Source: Ruminococcaceae bacterium UBA3215 (GTDB taxonomy: Bacteria > Bacillota > Clostridia > Oscillospirales > Ruminococcaceae). Taken from it: a stretch of 64,000 nucleotides of DNA. Where the stretch lies: contig DEWH01000030.1 of assembly GCA_002363155.1 (NCBI GenBank), positions 3,731-67,730 on the forward strand, read 5' to 3'. How positions within the stretch are numbered: the stretch's first letter is position 1; each line of letters begins with the position of its first letter. A program made the translations under genes and the position numbers. Below the pieces are notes generated by a model, which saw only the letters and a list, made by a program, of their open reading frames with translations, did not search any database and was not told the DNA's origin. Below are positions 8,876-17,229 of the stretch, one piece after another.

Positions 8876-9130
8876 TTATGCTGTTATTTTTTCCTTGTCG
8901 GTATCGTTTTTGTCATCTAACTCTATATTGCAGAATCCTACACTCTCAACTCCGAAAGTCTCGGACAATGCTGAATTAAGTACGTTGTCGAACAATAACT
9001 TGTGTGCGTCCTTGTCACCGACAAAATGACTGTGTACGATATACTTCTTACCTTTGATCTCGTATTCTCTTGTCCGTGTCGGGCAGTCCTTATGCTGATC
9101 GGCAAATTTAAAAATGTCTAATCTCTTCAA
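8876..9130 (-). CDS. Small conserved element-encoded protein
   Basis: An 84-residue protein starting at a TTG with a well-placed GGAG. It reads MKRLDIFKFADQHKDCPTRTREYEIKGKKYIVHSHFVGDKDAHKLLFDNVLNSAL... and has no membrane segment. The KGKKYIVHSHF... stretch is vaguely like TnpW-type transposon proteins, but I do not recognise it securely. It lies between the relaxase and the recombinase, as small accessory genes of such elements usually do. Confidence 0.6.
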   Translation of the reverse strand: MKRLDIFKFADQHKDCPTRTREYEIKGKKYIVHSHFVGDKDAHKLLFDNVLNSALSETFGVESVGFCNIELDDKNDTDKEKITA

Positions 9131-9292
9131 TAAAAACTCCTCTCTGTGCAGACCGATATTTCAGGTCTGATATTTCCGTCAACATTTCATTGTATTCTAT
9201 TTTCTGTAATCCCATATTTTCTGTGACCGGTTATAACCAAGCTATGGTGGAACACCCCCGTATATGAAGATCATAAACATCACCCCCATTCA

Positions 9293-10876
9293 TCAATGCT
9301 TGAGACCACGGGAAGTAGTCTTTGTTCTCGGCGTTTGTGTCGGCTCGTCCGGTTTGGGTTCAGACTTCTCAGGTACGGATTCCTGCTGCTCCTGTTTTTG
9401 CGATATATCCTGCACTGGTGGTTTAGGTGCAGGGCTGTCATTCTTGGGTACAGACCTCTCTTGTGCAGAAGCCCGGCGCTGGGCTTCAAGCTCCTTTTCT
9501 GACTTCATCAATTTGCTGATATAGTCACCCTGCGAGATGTCATTGTAGGTATCAGAAATCTCCTTGAACGCACTAAGCAGATTTGTATTAGTCTGCAACT
9601 TTTCTTTGAGTTCCGCGATATGCTCGTCATACTCCTGCTTCTGCAATTCGAGCTGCCGAGCATCTTCAGGAGATTTGATACCATGCCGGGACAGCGACTG
9701 CTTGGCAAGCTGAAGCTTCATCTTCTCAGCTAAGGATTTGTTCGGCTTATCATTGAGAGTGCGGAAGTTCTCATACTGAATAAGCAGATCATTGAGCTTG
9801 CATTGATCCTGCGTGATAGCGTTAATTTGCTTGACTGCGGAATCATAAGCTGACTGTGCTTCTTCCATTTTTGCTTCAAGCTCGCCTATGGAGTGAATGT
9901 TCAGCCTGTTGATAAGCGCCAATTGAGCACCGAGCTGAAATACATCGCGGTCATTATTCGGCAGGTATGGCAATTCTTCATCGTGTTTTGCTTCGCGCTT
10001 TTTTCCTTCGACTATACGTTTGGCAAGTTGTGCGATAATACCCGCAAAGCAGATAGTCAACACCTGTCCCTTGTTATATGCGTCCTCGCGTGAAGCGTTG
10101 CCGAGATCGTCTTTCCAAATTATGCGTGTACCGATATTGGTGATCGTGTAATCATCGCCAAGAGTTTTGAAGCATACAAAGCGCTGCTGTCCCGGTGCTT
10201 TGATTGCAGGACGCTCGCCGTATCGAATGGTGTAACCACGCTTTTCGAGAGTAGCTGCAAGCTCGTCGAAATTCTTTGATGTCAGCACCAGCGTGTCGAT
10301 CTCGCGGCGTATCTTTTCTTTCCACGACGTACCCTGCTTGTGGTGCAGCCATTCGCCGTAAGACATACCGCGCTTGCGATTTGTTTCGATGTATGGTACT
10401 CCAAATGCAAGGCACACCCTGTCCGAATGTTCCCGTATCTTCCGGCGGGTCGCATAATTGTCGTTGTACTTGTGTCCGTCGATTCCGTAGGTGTTGATAA
10501 GAATGTGATTGTGATAGTGAGCCTTGTCGATGTGGGTTGCTATTACAACCTGCACGTTGTCCCCGAACGCTTTTCGGATAAAAGCACAGCCCATGCGGTG
10601 AACAAGTTCCGGCGTAAGGTTCGGGTCGGGCTTGAAAGACTGGATATAGTGGATAGCCTTGACGCGGCGCTTCCCGACAGCTGGCAGGGGCTCGTTAAAT
10701 TTGTGGTGAGTGTAGTTCTCGTAAATGTACTTCATGTTCAGATATGCGTCCTCCGCATTCGTGAAGCAGTTCAGGGAATTGCACAAAAACAAGCCCTCGG
10801 TCTTGTCGGGGTCAAGTATGTACCTCAATGTGGCTCTGACATTATCGTGTATCGCAATTGACTTTACTATCGGCAT
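9293..10876 (-). CDS. Relaxase / mobilisation nuclease
   Basis: A 527-residue relaxase of the Relaxase/MobA-VirD2 family, which nicks oriT and leads the strand into a recipient. The metal-binding motif is ATHIDKAHYHNHILIN (near residue 120) and the N-terminal strand is MPIVKSIAIHDNVRATLRYILDP. The C-terminal half is coiled coil, ending in a low-complexity proline/glutamate tail. The ATG at 10876 is preferred over a TTG at 10882 by its spacing from GGAG. It is a distant paralogue of the relaxase at 38071 (shared SLNCFTNAEDAYLNMK-like region). Confidence 0.92.
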   Translation of the reverse strand: MPIVKSIAIHDNVRATLRYILDPDKTEGLFLCNSLNCFTNAEDAYLNMKYIYENYTHHKFNEPLPAVGKRRVKAIHYIQSFKPDPNLTPELVHRMGCAFIRKAFGDNVQVVIATHIDKAHYHNHILINTYGIDGHKYNDNYATRRKIREHSDRVCLAFGVPYIETNRKRGMSYGEWLHHKQGTSWKEKIRREIDTLVLTSKNFDELAATLEKRGYTIRYGERPAIKAPGQQRFVCFKTLGDDYTITNIGTRIIWKDDLGNASREDAYNKGQVLTICFAGIIAQLAKRIVEGKKREAKHDEELPYLPNNDRDVFQLGAQLALINRLNIHSIGELEAKMEEAQSAYDSAVKQINAITQDQCKLNDLLIQYENFRTLNDKPNKSLAEKMKLQLAKQSLSRHGIKSPEDARQLELQKQEYDEHIAELKEKLQTNTNLLSAFKEISDTYNDISQGDYISKLMKSEKELEAQRRASAQERSVPKNDSPAPKPPVQDISQKQEQQESVPEKSEPKPDEPTQTPRTKTTSRGLKH

Positions 10877-10882
10877 TTTCAA

Positions 10883-11300
10883 CTCTCCTCTGCATTATCA
10901 TTTTTGTTTAGTCAATAGGTTTATATGTTGGTTTTATGTGCCGCGGTTAGCGGCGCATTACAGGTTAAGCGTAAGCGTTAGCCTGTGGGGTAAGGCAGTT
11001 TTGATAAGCAAAACTGCCGCGGATTTTTTGAGGGGGCAAGCCCCAAAATCCGGAAAGTGTACGTACACTTTCTCTGCTTGCGTAAGGCAGTTTTATAAGC
11101 CGGTGTACGGATACCGGCTGTTTCGTGCTTTTTGCCCCTGCGGGCTTTTCATGTCATTGGATCCACCTCCGTGTTCTGAAAAATAGTCCCTCCATATATA
11201 CCTACAAAAAACGGCAAAAACGGGACACCTTTTACGTCGAATTTTGAAATTTCTCTGTTATCACCAAATAAATGTTGGTCTGACTTGTGCATTTTGCAGA
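10883..11300. other. Non-coding hairpin region, candidate oriT of element 1
   Basis: No gene is seen here. Three hairpins stand out: GGCAGTTTTG/CAAAACTGCC near 10995-11020; GGGGGC AAGC CCC near 11034-11045; and a perfect 20-bp palindrome GAAAGTGTACGTACACTTTC at 11053-11072. A fourth, GCCGGTGTACGGATACCGGC, lies near 11099-11118. Arrays of hairpins behind a relaxase gene are typical of oriT regions. The nick site was not identified. Confidence 0.5.
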
Positions 11301-11344
11301 TGCGGCAAAAGGTTCTCGGTGCAGATGATCTGCGTTATAAAAAG

Positions 11345-12420
11345 TATCTCTCAATAATAAGGATAAATTTCCGCGAAATATTAAGGGTAACAGGTAAAGG
11401 ATTTTATGGATTTCAGAAAGTTCGTGCAGTATGTCGGGTTAAGTGTTTCTGTTAAGAGCGCGCTTGTGCATTTTTACTCATACTTCCGATATTTCTGTGA
11501 TAAAGGAATGCAATCAGAAAACACCTCTCATAAATAAGGACATTTTTTCGCCGAATGTAAAGGGTAAATGGCAAGGCATTCTGAGATTTTTAAAATGTTC
11601 GTGAAAAATGTCAGGTTAAGCGTTTCTGTTAAGAATGCGCTTGTTCATTTTTCCCCTACCCAGCACTTATGAGGTTAAGTTAATGTCACCCGAAAAACAC
11701 CTCTCATAACAGGGAAAATAAATTGCGATTTTTAAAGGCAGTTAGCATAGGCTTTTTGCAAGTTTTTTGAAATTTCGTACAAGGTGTTGAGTAAAGGATT
11801 TTTGCAAGCCGTTCCTTTGTGCATTTTTCCCCTATCCTGTAGTTCTCACAAATCAGAAATCGACCTCCCGATAAAAGATCTCTCATTATAATGGAGATTA
11901 AAAACGCATTTTTGCGGTAGGTTCACACAATTTTCATTTTAAATCAGCGTTATCGACAATGCGGGGAGCAAGCATTTGTGCAGATGTAACATGAAATATC
12001 TCGCAACCGGTGTCAGCGCTTTCGTTGCGAGACATTCAATCTGCTGAAATGCGCGTCCCTTCATAATGGGGGACAAAAATCTATCAAATTATCGGGTGTT
12101 TCACAAAATTTTCATCTTAAATCTCCATTATGACCAAAGAGGATCAAGGCTTTTTTGCCTGTAAAGATTGGTGATCGCTTACCCCAGTCACGGAGTTTTT
12201 TCTGCGGTGTTCGTGCTTCCTAAATATTACTATCCTCATAAAGAGGGAAAAAAAACTGCGTTTTTTGCGGTAGTTTCACACAATTTTCATTTTAATTCTC
12301 CGATTTTACTAACTGGGGTTGTCGTAACTTGTGTATAAGTGACATCAGATTAAGCATCATTCGAGTGGTAACTGATATGCCAGAGGTAGTCAAAGATATA
12401 TTTAACAGACTAATGAGATT
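11345..12420. repeat. Degenerate tandem array of about six ~178-bp units
   Basis: Unit starts share a C-rich/G-rich mini-hairpin of the form CTCTCATAA..AGG at about 11347, 11525, 11701, 11880, 12059 and 12236, giving spacings of 176-179 bp. Units 1 and 2 share GGTTAAGYGTTTCTGTTAAG at 11437 and 11614. Units 1-3 share TGTGCATTTTT-like segments near 11466, 11641 and 11818. Units 4-6 share CACACAATTTTCATTTTAA-like segments at 11924, 12102 and 12277. No convincing gene is encoded. An open frame on the minus strand (11704-11886) spans one unit but has no ribosome site. Function unknown. Confidence 0.75.
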
Positions 12421-12730
12421 TTGTGCTTGCAAAGGACGAACATAAAAAACGACTGCCCTCATATATAAGAATTAAAACTCTTAAATATGGAGGGCAGTTT
12501 CAAGCTATTCTGAACAAAATCTGCGATTTGTAAAAGTGGGGATTTGACTTTTCATGCAAAATACCTCAGTGTAAAAGCTTTTATATGAAACGAAACGTAT
12601 ATGATTGCTGTCACTCAGCCCTCGACCATGCCGCCCATATTCTTCTTATACCTAACAGTTCTGAAAAATAAATGCAAGGCTTACACACGACATATACTAT
12701 TTTGATATACCTCTTATAAAATATATTTAA
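12421..12730. other. Non-coding stretch with one long hairpin
   Basis: No gene is seen. An imperfect long hairpin, ACTGCCCTCATATATAAGA pairing with the 12479-12498 arm ending GGAGGGCAGT, spans 12452-12498. On the minus strand it is followed by TTTTTT, so it can act as a terminator in that direction. It may also be a variant seventh unit of the ~178-bp array. Confidence 0.5.
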
Positions 12731-12779
12731 TTGATTTTTCGTAAATTTGTGATAAAATAATATTTGAACAAATATTATT
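12731..12779 (+). promoter_or_regulatory. Promoter and perfect palindromic operator of the Fe-ADH gene
   Basis: TTGATT (12731-12736) and TAAAAT (12753-12758) are 16 bp apart. An inverted repeat with 11-bp perfect arms, AATAATATTTG AA CAAATATTATT (12756-12779), covers the -10 and the start site, the place for a repressor. It does not match the Rex consensus well, and the regulator is unknown. Confidence 0.75.
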
Positions 12780-12817
12780 ATTTGTATCTTATTACTTATA
12801 TTTCGGAGGCGGCTGTT

Positions 12818-14041
12818 ATGGCACGTTTTACATTACCCCGCGACATTTATCACGGAAAGGGGTCGCTTGACGCCCTCAAGTCATTCAAAGGCAAGAAAGC
12901 AATGATATGTGTGGGCGGAGGTTCGATGAAAAAATTCGGATTTCTCGACAAAGCCGAAAATTATCTGAAAGAAGCCGGAATGGAGGTAGAGATATTTGAC
13001 GGTATCGAGCCTGATCCTTCTGTAGAAACCGTTATGCGCGGTGCTGACGCTATGCTTAAATTCCAGCCAGACTGGATAGTTGCCATTGGCGGCGGTTCAC
13101 CTATTGATGCAGCAAAGGCTATGTGGATAAAGTACGAATATCCGGAATGTACATTCGAGGATATGTGCAAGGTATTCGGTATTCCCGAACTTCGTAAAAA
13201 GGCTCATTTCTGTGCAGTATCGTCAACATCCGGAACCGCAACAGAAGTTACTGCGTTCTCGATCATAACCGATTACAGCAAGGGCATAAAGTACCCGATA
13301 GCTGATTTCGAGATAACCCCCGATGTAGCGATCGTTGACCCTGAGCTGGCAGAAACAATGCCGCAGAAGCTTGTTGCACATACAGGTATGGACGCAATAA
13401 CTCATGCGGTGGAAGCGTATGTTTCTACCGCGCACTGTGATTTCACAGACCCGCTTGCTATCCATGCTGTAGAGATGATAATGAACGATCTTGTACCGTC
13501 GTATAACGGAGATATGAAGGCAAGAGACAGTATGCATAACGCGCAGTGTCTTGCAGGTATGGCTTTCTCCAACGCTCTCCTCGGCATTGTACATTCTATG
13601 GCACATAAGACCGGCGCAGCTTTCGCAGATCATGGAGCACATATTATACATGGTGCCGCGAACGCCATGTATCTGCCGAAGGTAGTTGCATTCAACGCCA
13701 AAAATCCCGAAGCTCTCAAGCGTTACGGTGTTCTCGTTGATTATATGGGAATCGTTGATAAGCAGGCTGACGATGCGACAAAGGTCAACGCACTTATCGG
13801 TTATCTGCGCAAGATGAACGACGATCTGAAAATACCTCACTGCATCAAGAATTACGGTGCGGACAGCTATCCCACAGAAACCGGATTTGTTCCCGAGAAC
13901 GTATTCCTTGACAGACTGCATGATATAGCTGTAAATGCTATCGGAGATGCCTGCACAGGCTCCAATCCGCGTCAGCCTTCCGTAGAGGAAATGGAGAAGC
14001 TGCTCAAGTGCTGCTATTACGATACAGAAGTAGATTTTTAA
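12818..14041 (+). CDS. Iron-containing alcohol dehydrogenase
   Basis: A 407-residue group III (iron-dependent) alcohol dehydrogenase, reducing aldehydes such as acetaldehyde with NAD(P)H. The start at 12818 has GGAGGC upstream; the frame opens 54 bases earlier but without a site. The nucleotide motif is GGGSPIDAAKAMW. Metal-ligand regions are HTGMDAITHAVEAYVS and HSMAHKTGAAFADHGAHIIHGAANA. It resembles the C-terminal half of the AdhE encoded at 19769, so the cell has two ethanol-type dehydrogenases in this region. It is transcribed alone, from an operator-controlled promoter to a strong terminator. Confidence 0.92.
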   Translation: MARFTLPRDIYHGKGSLDALKSFKGKKAMICVGGGSMKKFGFLDKAENYLKEAGMEVEIFDGIEPDPSVETVMRGADAMLKFQPDWIVAIGGGSPIDAAKAMWIKYEYPECTFEDMCKVFGIPELRKKAHFCAVSSTSGTATEVTAFSIITDYSKGIKYPIADFEITPDVAIVDPELAETMPQKLVAHTGMDAITHAVEAYVSTAHCDFTDPLAIHAVEMIMNDLVPSYNGDMKARDSMHNAQCLAGMAFSNALLGIVHSMAHKTGAAFADHGAHIIHGAANAMYLPKVVAFNAKNPEALKRYGVLVDYMGIVDKQADDATKVNALIGYLRKMNDDLKIPHCIKNYGADSYPTETGFVPENVFLDRLHDIAVNAIGDACTGSNPRQPSVEEMEKLLKCCYYDTEVDF

Positions 14042-14060
14042 AAGAAACACCGATCACATC

Positions 14061-14096
14061 AAGGCGGCTTGAATGTTCCGAGCCGCCTTTTCTTTA
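14061..14096 (+). terminator. Intrinsic terminator after the Fe-ADH gene
   Basis: AAGGCGGCT pairs with AGCCGCCTT and is followed by TTCTTT. Confidence 0.88.
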
Positions 14097-14112
14097 AAAA
14101 GAAAGGTCTTAT

Positions 14113-14679
14113 ATGGAAATAAGAGATGCAAAAGGACTGACAGAACGCGAGTTCCTCGAAGCTTATGCGAAAAAAGACTATCCGCGTCCATACCTGACTG
14201 CCGATATTATTCTGTTTTCAGAAAATAAAAGTCATGTTCTTCTTGTAAAAAGGAAAGGTCATCCATACATCGGAAAATGGGCTTTGCCGGGCGGTTTTGC
14301 AAGGTCTGATGAAAAAGTATCGGAGACTGCTTCAAGAGAACTGTACGAAGAAACAGGTATAGATGATGCCGCAGACATGGGACTGGAGGCTGTCGGACTG
14401 TTCTCAAAGCCCGGCAGAGATCCGCGAGGGTGGGTGGTTTCCGAAGCATATATGGCAATGACTATGAAAGAACGTGTCGTTCTGAAAGCAGGAGACGATG
14501 CCGCAGAAGCAAGATGGTTCCGCATCGTTTATGAAAACGACAATGACTACGCGCCTCTCAGCCTTGTGAACGGTGATATCAGCCTTCATGTAAACTACGG
14601 CAGTTCAGATCTGGCGTTCGATCACGGAGAGATATTGATCGAAGCGTTAAAAAGATTTATATACAGATCTAAGGAATAA
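14113..14679 (+). CDS. NUDIX hydrolase
   Basis: A 188-residue hydrolase with the NUDIX box in GGFARSDEKVSETASRELYEETGID (G..., REx2EE core). It would hydrolyse a nucleoside diphosphate linked to another group. The N-terminal lead (LTEREFLEAYAKKDYPRPYLTADIILFS) resembles ADP-ribose pyrophosphatase-like members, but no HTH is attached, so it is not an NrtR regulator. It sits between the Fe-ADH gene and the hydrogenase operon with its own terminator. An AAAGG site lies before the ATG. Confidence 0.88.
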   Translation: MEIRDAKGLTEREFLEAYAKKDYPRPYLTADIILFSENKSHVLLVKRKGHPYIGKWALPGGFARSDEKVSETASRELYEETGIDDAADMGLEAVGLFSKPGRDPRGWVVSEAYMAMTMKERVVLKAGDDAAEARWFRIVYENDNDYAPLSLVNGDISLHVNYGSSDLAFDHGEILIEALKRFIYRSKE

Positions 14680-14694
14680 CAAGAATATTTTCTG

Positions 14695-14730
14695 AACAGC
14701 GCTGCTTGATATCGGGCAGCGCTGTTTCTA
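14695..14730 (+). terminator. Intrinsic terminator after the NUDIX gene
   Basis: AACAGCGCTGC (14695-14705) and GCAGCGCTGTT (14716-14726) form a perfect stem followed by TTC. Confidence 0.8.
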
Positions 14731-14771
14731 CACTATAACATTTTCATATATCTCATATCCGAAATAAGTAT

Positions 14772-14817
14772 TTGACGATGTCAATTTTTTCATTTATAAT
14801 TGATAATTATAAATGAA
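14772..14817 (+). promoter_or_regulatory. Hydrogenase operon promoter with palindrome over the -10
   Basis: TTGACG (14772-14777) and TATAAT (14795-14800) are 17 bp apart. The -10 lies within a perfect inverted repeat with 13-bp arms (14789-14801 and 14805-14817) and a 3-bp centre, core CATTTATAATT GAT AATTATAAATG. This predicts repression of hydCBA by an unknown dimeric protein. The sequence is unlike the palindrome before the Fe-ADH gene. Confidence 0.82.
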
Positions 14818-14844
14818 TTCTACTGAACAAAAAGGAGGAAAATT

Positions 14845-15327
14845 ATGAGCTCTGTTCTAAACGAAAATTTTGATTATGGTCAGCTCGACAAGATAATTGA
14901 GCAGCATGAGCCTACTGCAGTCATCGCTATCCTGCAGGACATTCAGGAAATATACCGCTACCTTCCGCCGGAAATATTTCCATATCTCGCGGAAAAGCTG
15001 CATACAAGCGAATCAAGGATATACAGCATTGCTACGTTCTATGAGAATTTTTCGCTTGACCCGAAAGGCAAATATGTCATAAAGGTCTGTGACGGTACAG
15101 CCTGTCATGTCAGAAAATCAGTACCTATACTCAATTACCTCAGGGAGGAACTGGGACTTGATGAAAAGAAAAAAACTACCGATGACCTTTCGTTCACTGT
15201 AGAGACAGTTTCATGTCTCGGAGCCTGCGGACTTGCACCGGTAATGACAGTAAACGATGAAGTACACAGCGGAATGACACCAGAGAGCGCAGCTGCGCTT
15301 CTCGGCAGTCTGAAGGAGGCTTTATGA
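14845..15327 (+). CDS. hydC: Bifurcating [FeFe] hydrogenase subunit C (NuoE-like)
   Basis: A 160-residue thioredoxin-like [2Fe-2S] protein with ligands C82, C87, C124 and C128 (VCDGTAC... CLGACG), the NuoE pattern. In the HydABC complex it carries electrons in the cytoplasm between the flavin of HydB and the hydrogenase subunit. It is first in the hydC-hydB-hydA operon, with a strong AAAGGAGG site, and its stop overlaps the hydB start by 4 bp. Confidence 0.93.
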   Translation: MSSVLNENFDYGQLDKIIEQHEPTAVIAILQDIQEIYRYLPPEIFPYLAEKLHTSESRIYSIATFYENFSLDPKGKYVIKVCDGTACHVRKSVPILNYLREELGLDEKKKTTDDLSFTVETVSCLGACGLAPVMTVNDEVHSGMTPESAAALLGSLKEAL

Positions 15328-17219
15328 TGCAGCTCAGAAGCAGAGATGCTCTTGATGAATATATCAGGCTATATAGCAAAGAAGTCGATGCACAGAAAAA
15401 GAAGGTACTCATCTGTGCAGGTACAGGCTGCGTTGCCGGCGGCTCCCTCGGGATATATGACAGGATAATTTCACTCGTAAAGGAAAAGGGCGTTGATTGT
15501 GTTGTCGAGCTTGCGGATGAGAAGAACGGTTCGCAGCTGCATGAAGCCTCGATAGGTGTAAAGCGCAGCGGCTGTCACGGTTTCTGTGAAATGGGACCTC
15601 TTGTCCGCATAGAACCCGGCGGATTTCTTTACACCAAAGTAAAGCTTGAGGACTGCGAGGAAATTGTCGAAAAGACTGTTCTCGGCGATGAATTTATTGA
15701 CCGTCTTGCATATAAGCAGAACGGGGTGATATACAAGCAGCAGGAAGAGATCCCGTTTTATAAGATGCAGCAGCGTGTGGTGTTGGAGCACTGTGGACAT
15801 ATAGACGCCACCTCGATAAAGGAGTATCTTGCAATTGGCGGATACCGCGCAGTCGAAAAAGCTCTGTTTGACATGAAGCCACAGGAAATACTTGACGAAA
15901 TGGTAGAATCCAATCTTCGCGGACGCGGCGGCGGCGGATTTCCTCTCGGAAAAAAATGGGTTCAGGTGGCACGTCAGAGCGAACCTGTCAAATATGTTGT
16001 CTGTAACGGCGACGAGGGTGACCCGGGAGCGTTCATGGATCGTTCCATAATGGAGGGCGACCCGCATCGTCTGCTTGAAGGAATGATCATCGGCGGTATC
16101 GCCACAGGTGCGCATGATGGTTATATCTATGTCCGTGCGGAATATCCTCTTGCGGTATCGAGACTGAGAAATGCTATCAAAGAAGCGGAAGAAGCAGGTC
16201 TGTTGGGTGATAATATCCTCGGTACGGATTTCTGCTTCAAAATGCATATAAACCGGGGCGCGGGCGCGTTTGTATGCGGCGAGGGTTCGGCGCTTACGGC
16301 TTCTATCGAGGGTAAGCGCGGGATGCCGAGAGTAAAGCCGCCGCGTACTGTCGAGAAAGGATTGTTCGAGAAGCCTACTGTACTTAACAATGTCGAGACA
16401 TTTGCAAATGTGCCGCAGATAATCCTTAAAGGCGCAAAATGGTATAAGTCAATAGGACCGGAAAACTCCCCCGGAACAAAGGCGTTCGCGCTGACCGGAA
16501 ACATCAACAATACCGGACTTATCGAGGTCCCTATGGGAACAACGCTGCGTGAGATAATATTTGATGTCGGCGGCGGCATACGCGGCGGGAAACAGTTCAA
16601 GGCGGTACAGATAGGCGGACCTTCGGGCGGCTGTCTGGTGACTGATGATCTTGATATAAAGCTTGATTTTGATTCACTTAAAAAGGTTGGTGCAATGATA
16701 GGTTCTGGCGGACTTGTAGTAATGGACGAAAGCTCGTGTATGGTAGAAGTAGCGCGCTTCTTTATGAACTTCACCCAGAACGAATCTTGCGGAAAGTGCG
16801 TTCCCTGCCGTGAGGGTACAAAGCGAATGCTTGAAATACTCGAACGGATAGTTGCAGGAAACGGAAGAGACGGTGATATAGAGCTCTTGCTGGAGCTTGC
16901 GGACACGATAACCTCTACTGCACTTTGCGGACTCGGAAAGAGTGCGGCTTCGCCGGTCGTATCTACAATAAAGAATTTTCGCAGCGAATATGAAGCCCAC
17001 ATCAAGGACAAGAAATGTCCTGCCGGCAATTGCAAAAAGCTGGTCGTTTACAGCATCGATCCGGCATTATGCAAAGGCTGTTCGAGATGCGTAAAGGCTT
17101 GTCCCGTGGGAGCTATCTCCGGAGAAGTAAGGAATCCGTTCGTGATAGACTCGTCAAAGTGCATCAAATGCGGCGCGTGCTTTACATCGTGCCATTTCAA
17201 GGCTGTCAAGGAGGGCTGA
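15324..17219 (+). CDS. hydB: Bifurcating [FeFe] hydrogenase subunit B (NuoF-like)
   Basis: A 631-residue flavoprotein that oxidises NADH and, with HydA and HydC, couples NADH and reduced ferredoxin oxidation to H2 formation. Domain order: an N-terminal thioredoxin-like [2Fe-2S] domain (C31, C36, C84, C88); FMN/NADH-binding core (GRGGGGFPLGKKW... CNGDEGDPGAFMDRSIMEGDPH); a [4Fe-4S] site (CGKCVPCREGTKRMLE, about residues 489-495); and a C-terminal 2[4Fe-4S] ferredoxin (CKGCSRCVKACPVGAI... CIKCGACFTSCHFKAV). This is the full architecture of HydB in bifurcating hydrogenases. Confidence 0.95.
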   Translation: MMQLRSRDALDEYIRLYSKEVDAQKKKVLICAGTGCVAGGSLGIYDRIISLVKEKGVDCVVELADEKNGSQLHEASIGVKRSGCHGFCEMGPLVRIEPGGFLYTKVKLEDCEEIVEKTVLGDEFIDRLAYKQNGVIYKQQEEIPFYKMQQRVVLEHCGHIDATSIKEYLAIGGYRAVEKALFDMKPQEILDEMVESNLRGRGGGGFPLGKKWVQVARQSEPVKYVVCNGDEGDPGAFMDRSIMEGDPHRLLEGMIIGGIATGAHDGYIYVRAEYPLAVSRLRNAIKEAEEAGLLGDNILGTDFCFKMHINRGAGAFVCGEGSALTASIEGKRGMPRVKPPRTVEKGLFEKPTVLNNVETFANVPQIILKGAKWYKSIGPENSPGTKAFALTGNINNTGLIEVPMGTTLREIIFDVGGGIRGGKQFKAVQIGGPSGGCLVTDDLDIKLDFDSLKKVGAMIGSGGLVVMDESSCMVEVARFFMNFTQNESCGKCVPCREGTKRMLEILERIVAGNGRDGDIELLLELADTITSTALCGLGKSAASPVVSTIKNFRSEYEAHIKDKKCPAGNCKKLVVYSIDPALCKGCSRCVKACPVGAISGEVRNPFVIDSSKCIKCGACFTSCHFKAVKEG

Positions 17220-17229
17220 AGGTGTTGAT

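Larger units (their letters stand above)
7100..11250 (-). mobile_element. Integrative mobilisable element 1 (approximate limits)
   Basis: A large serine recombinase, a small ORF and a relaxase are all on the minus strand, with an oriT-like hairpin region behind the relaxase. There is no type IV secretion gene, so it would be mobilised in trans. Recombinase genes usually sit at one end of such elements, which places the left end near 7100. The right end is not resolved and is put near the end of the hairpin region. No att repeat was confirmed, and no MobC gene was found here. Confidence 0.55.

Noticed and set aside
5050..10922. Identical 12-mer GTCAATAGGTTT at 5050-5061 and 10911-10922 as att repeats of element 1
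   Set aside because: At 5050 it is part of the -35 region of the GntR promoter, and the recombinase gene would not sit near either end. Chance or shared promoter sequence is likelier.
11704..11886. A 60-codon minus-strand frame as a gene
   Set aside because: It spans exactly one unit of the tandem array, has no ribosome site and is not kept open in the other units.
11345..12420. CRISPR array
   Set aside because: The period is ~178 bp, the units are degenerate over their whole length, and there is no alternation of identical repeats and unique spacers; no cas gene is present.
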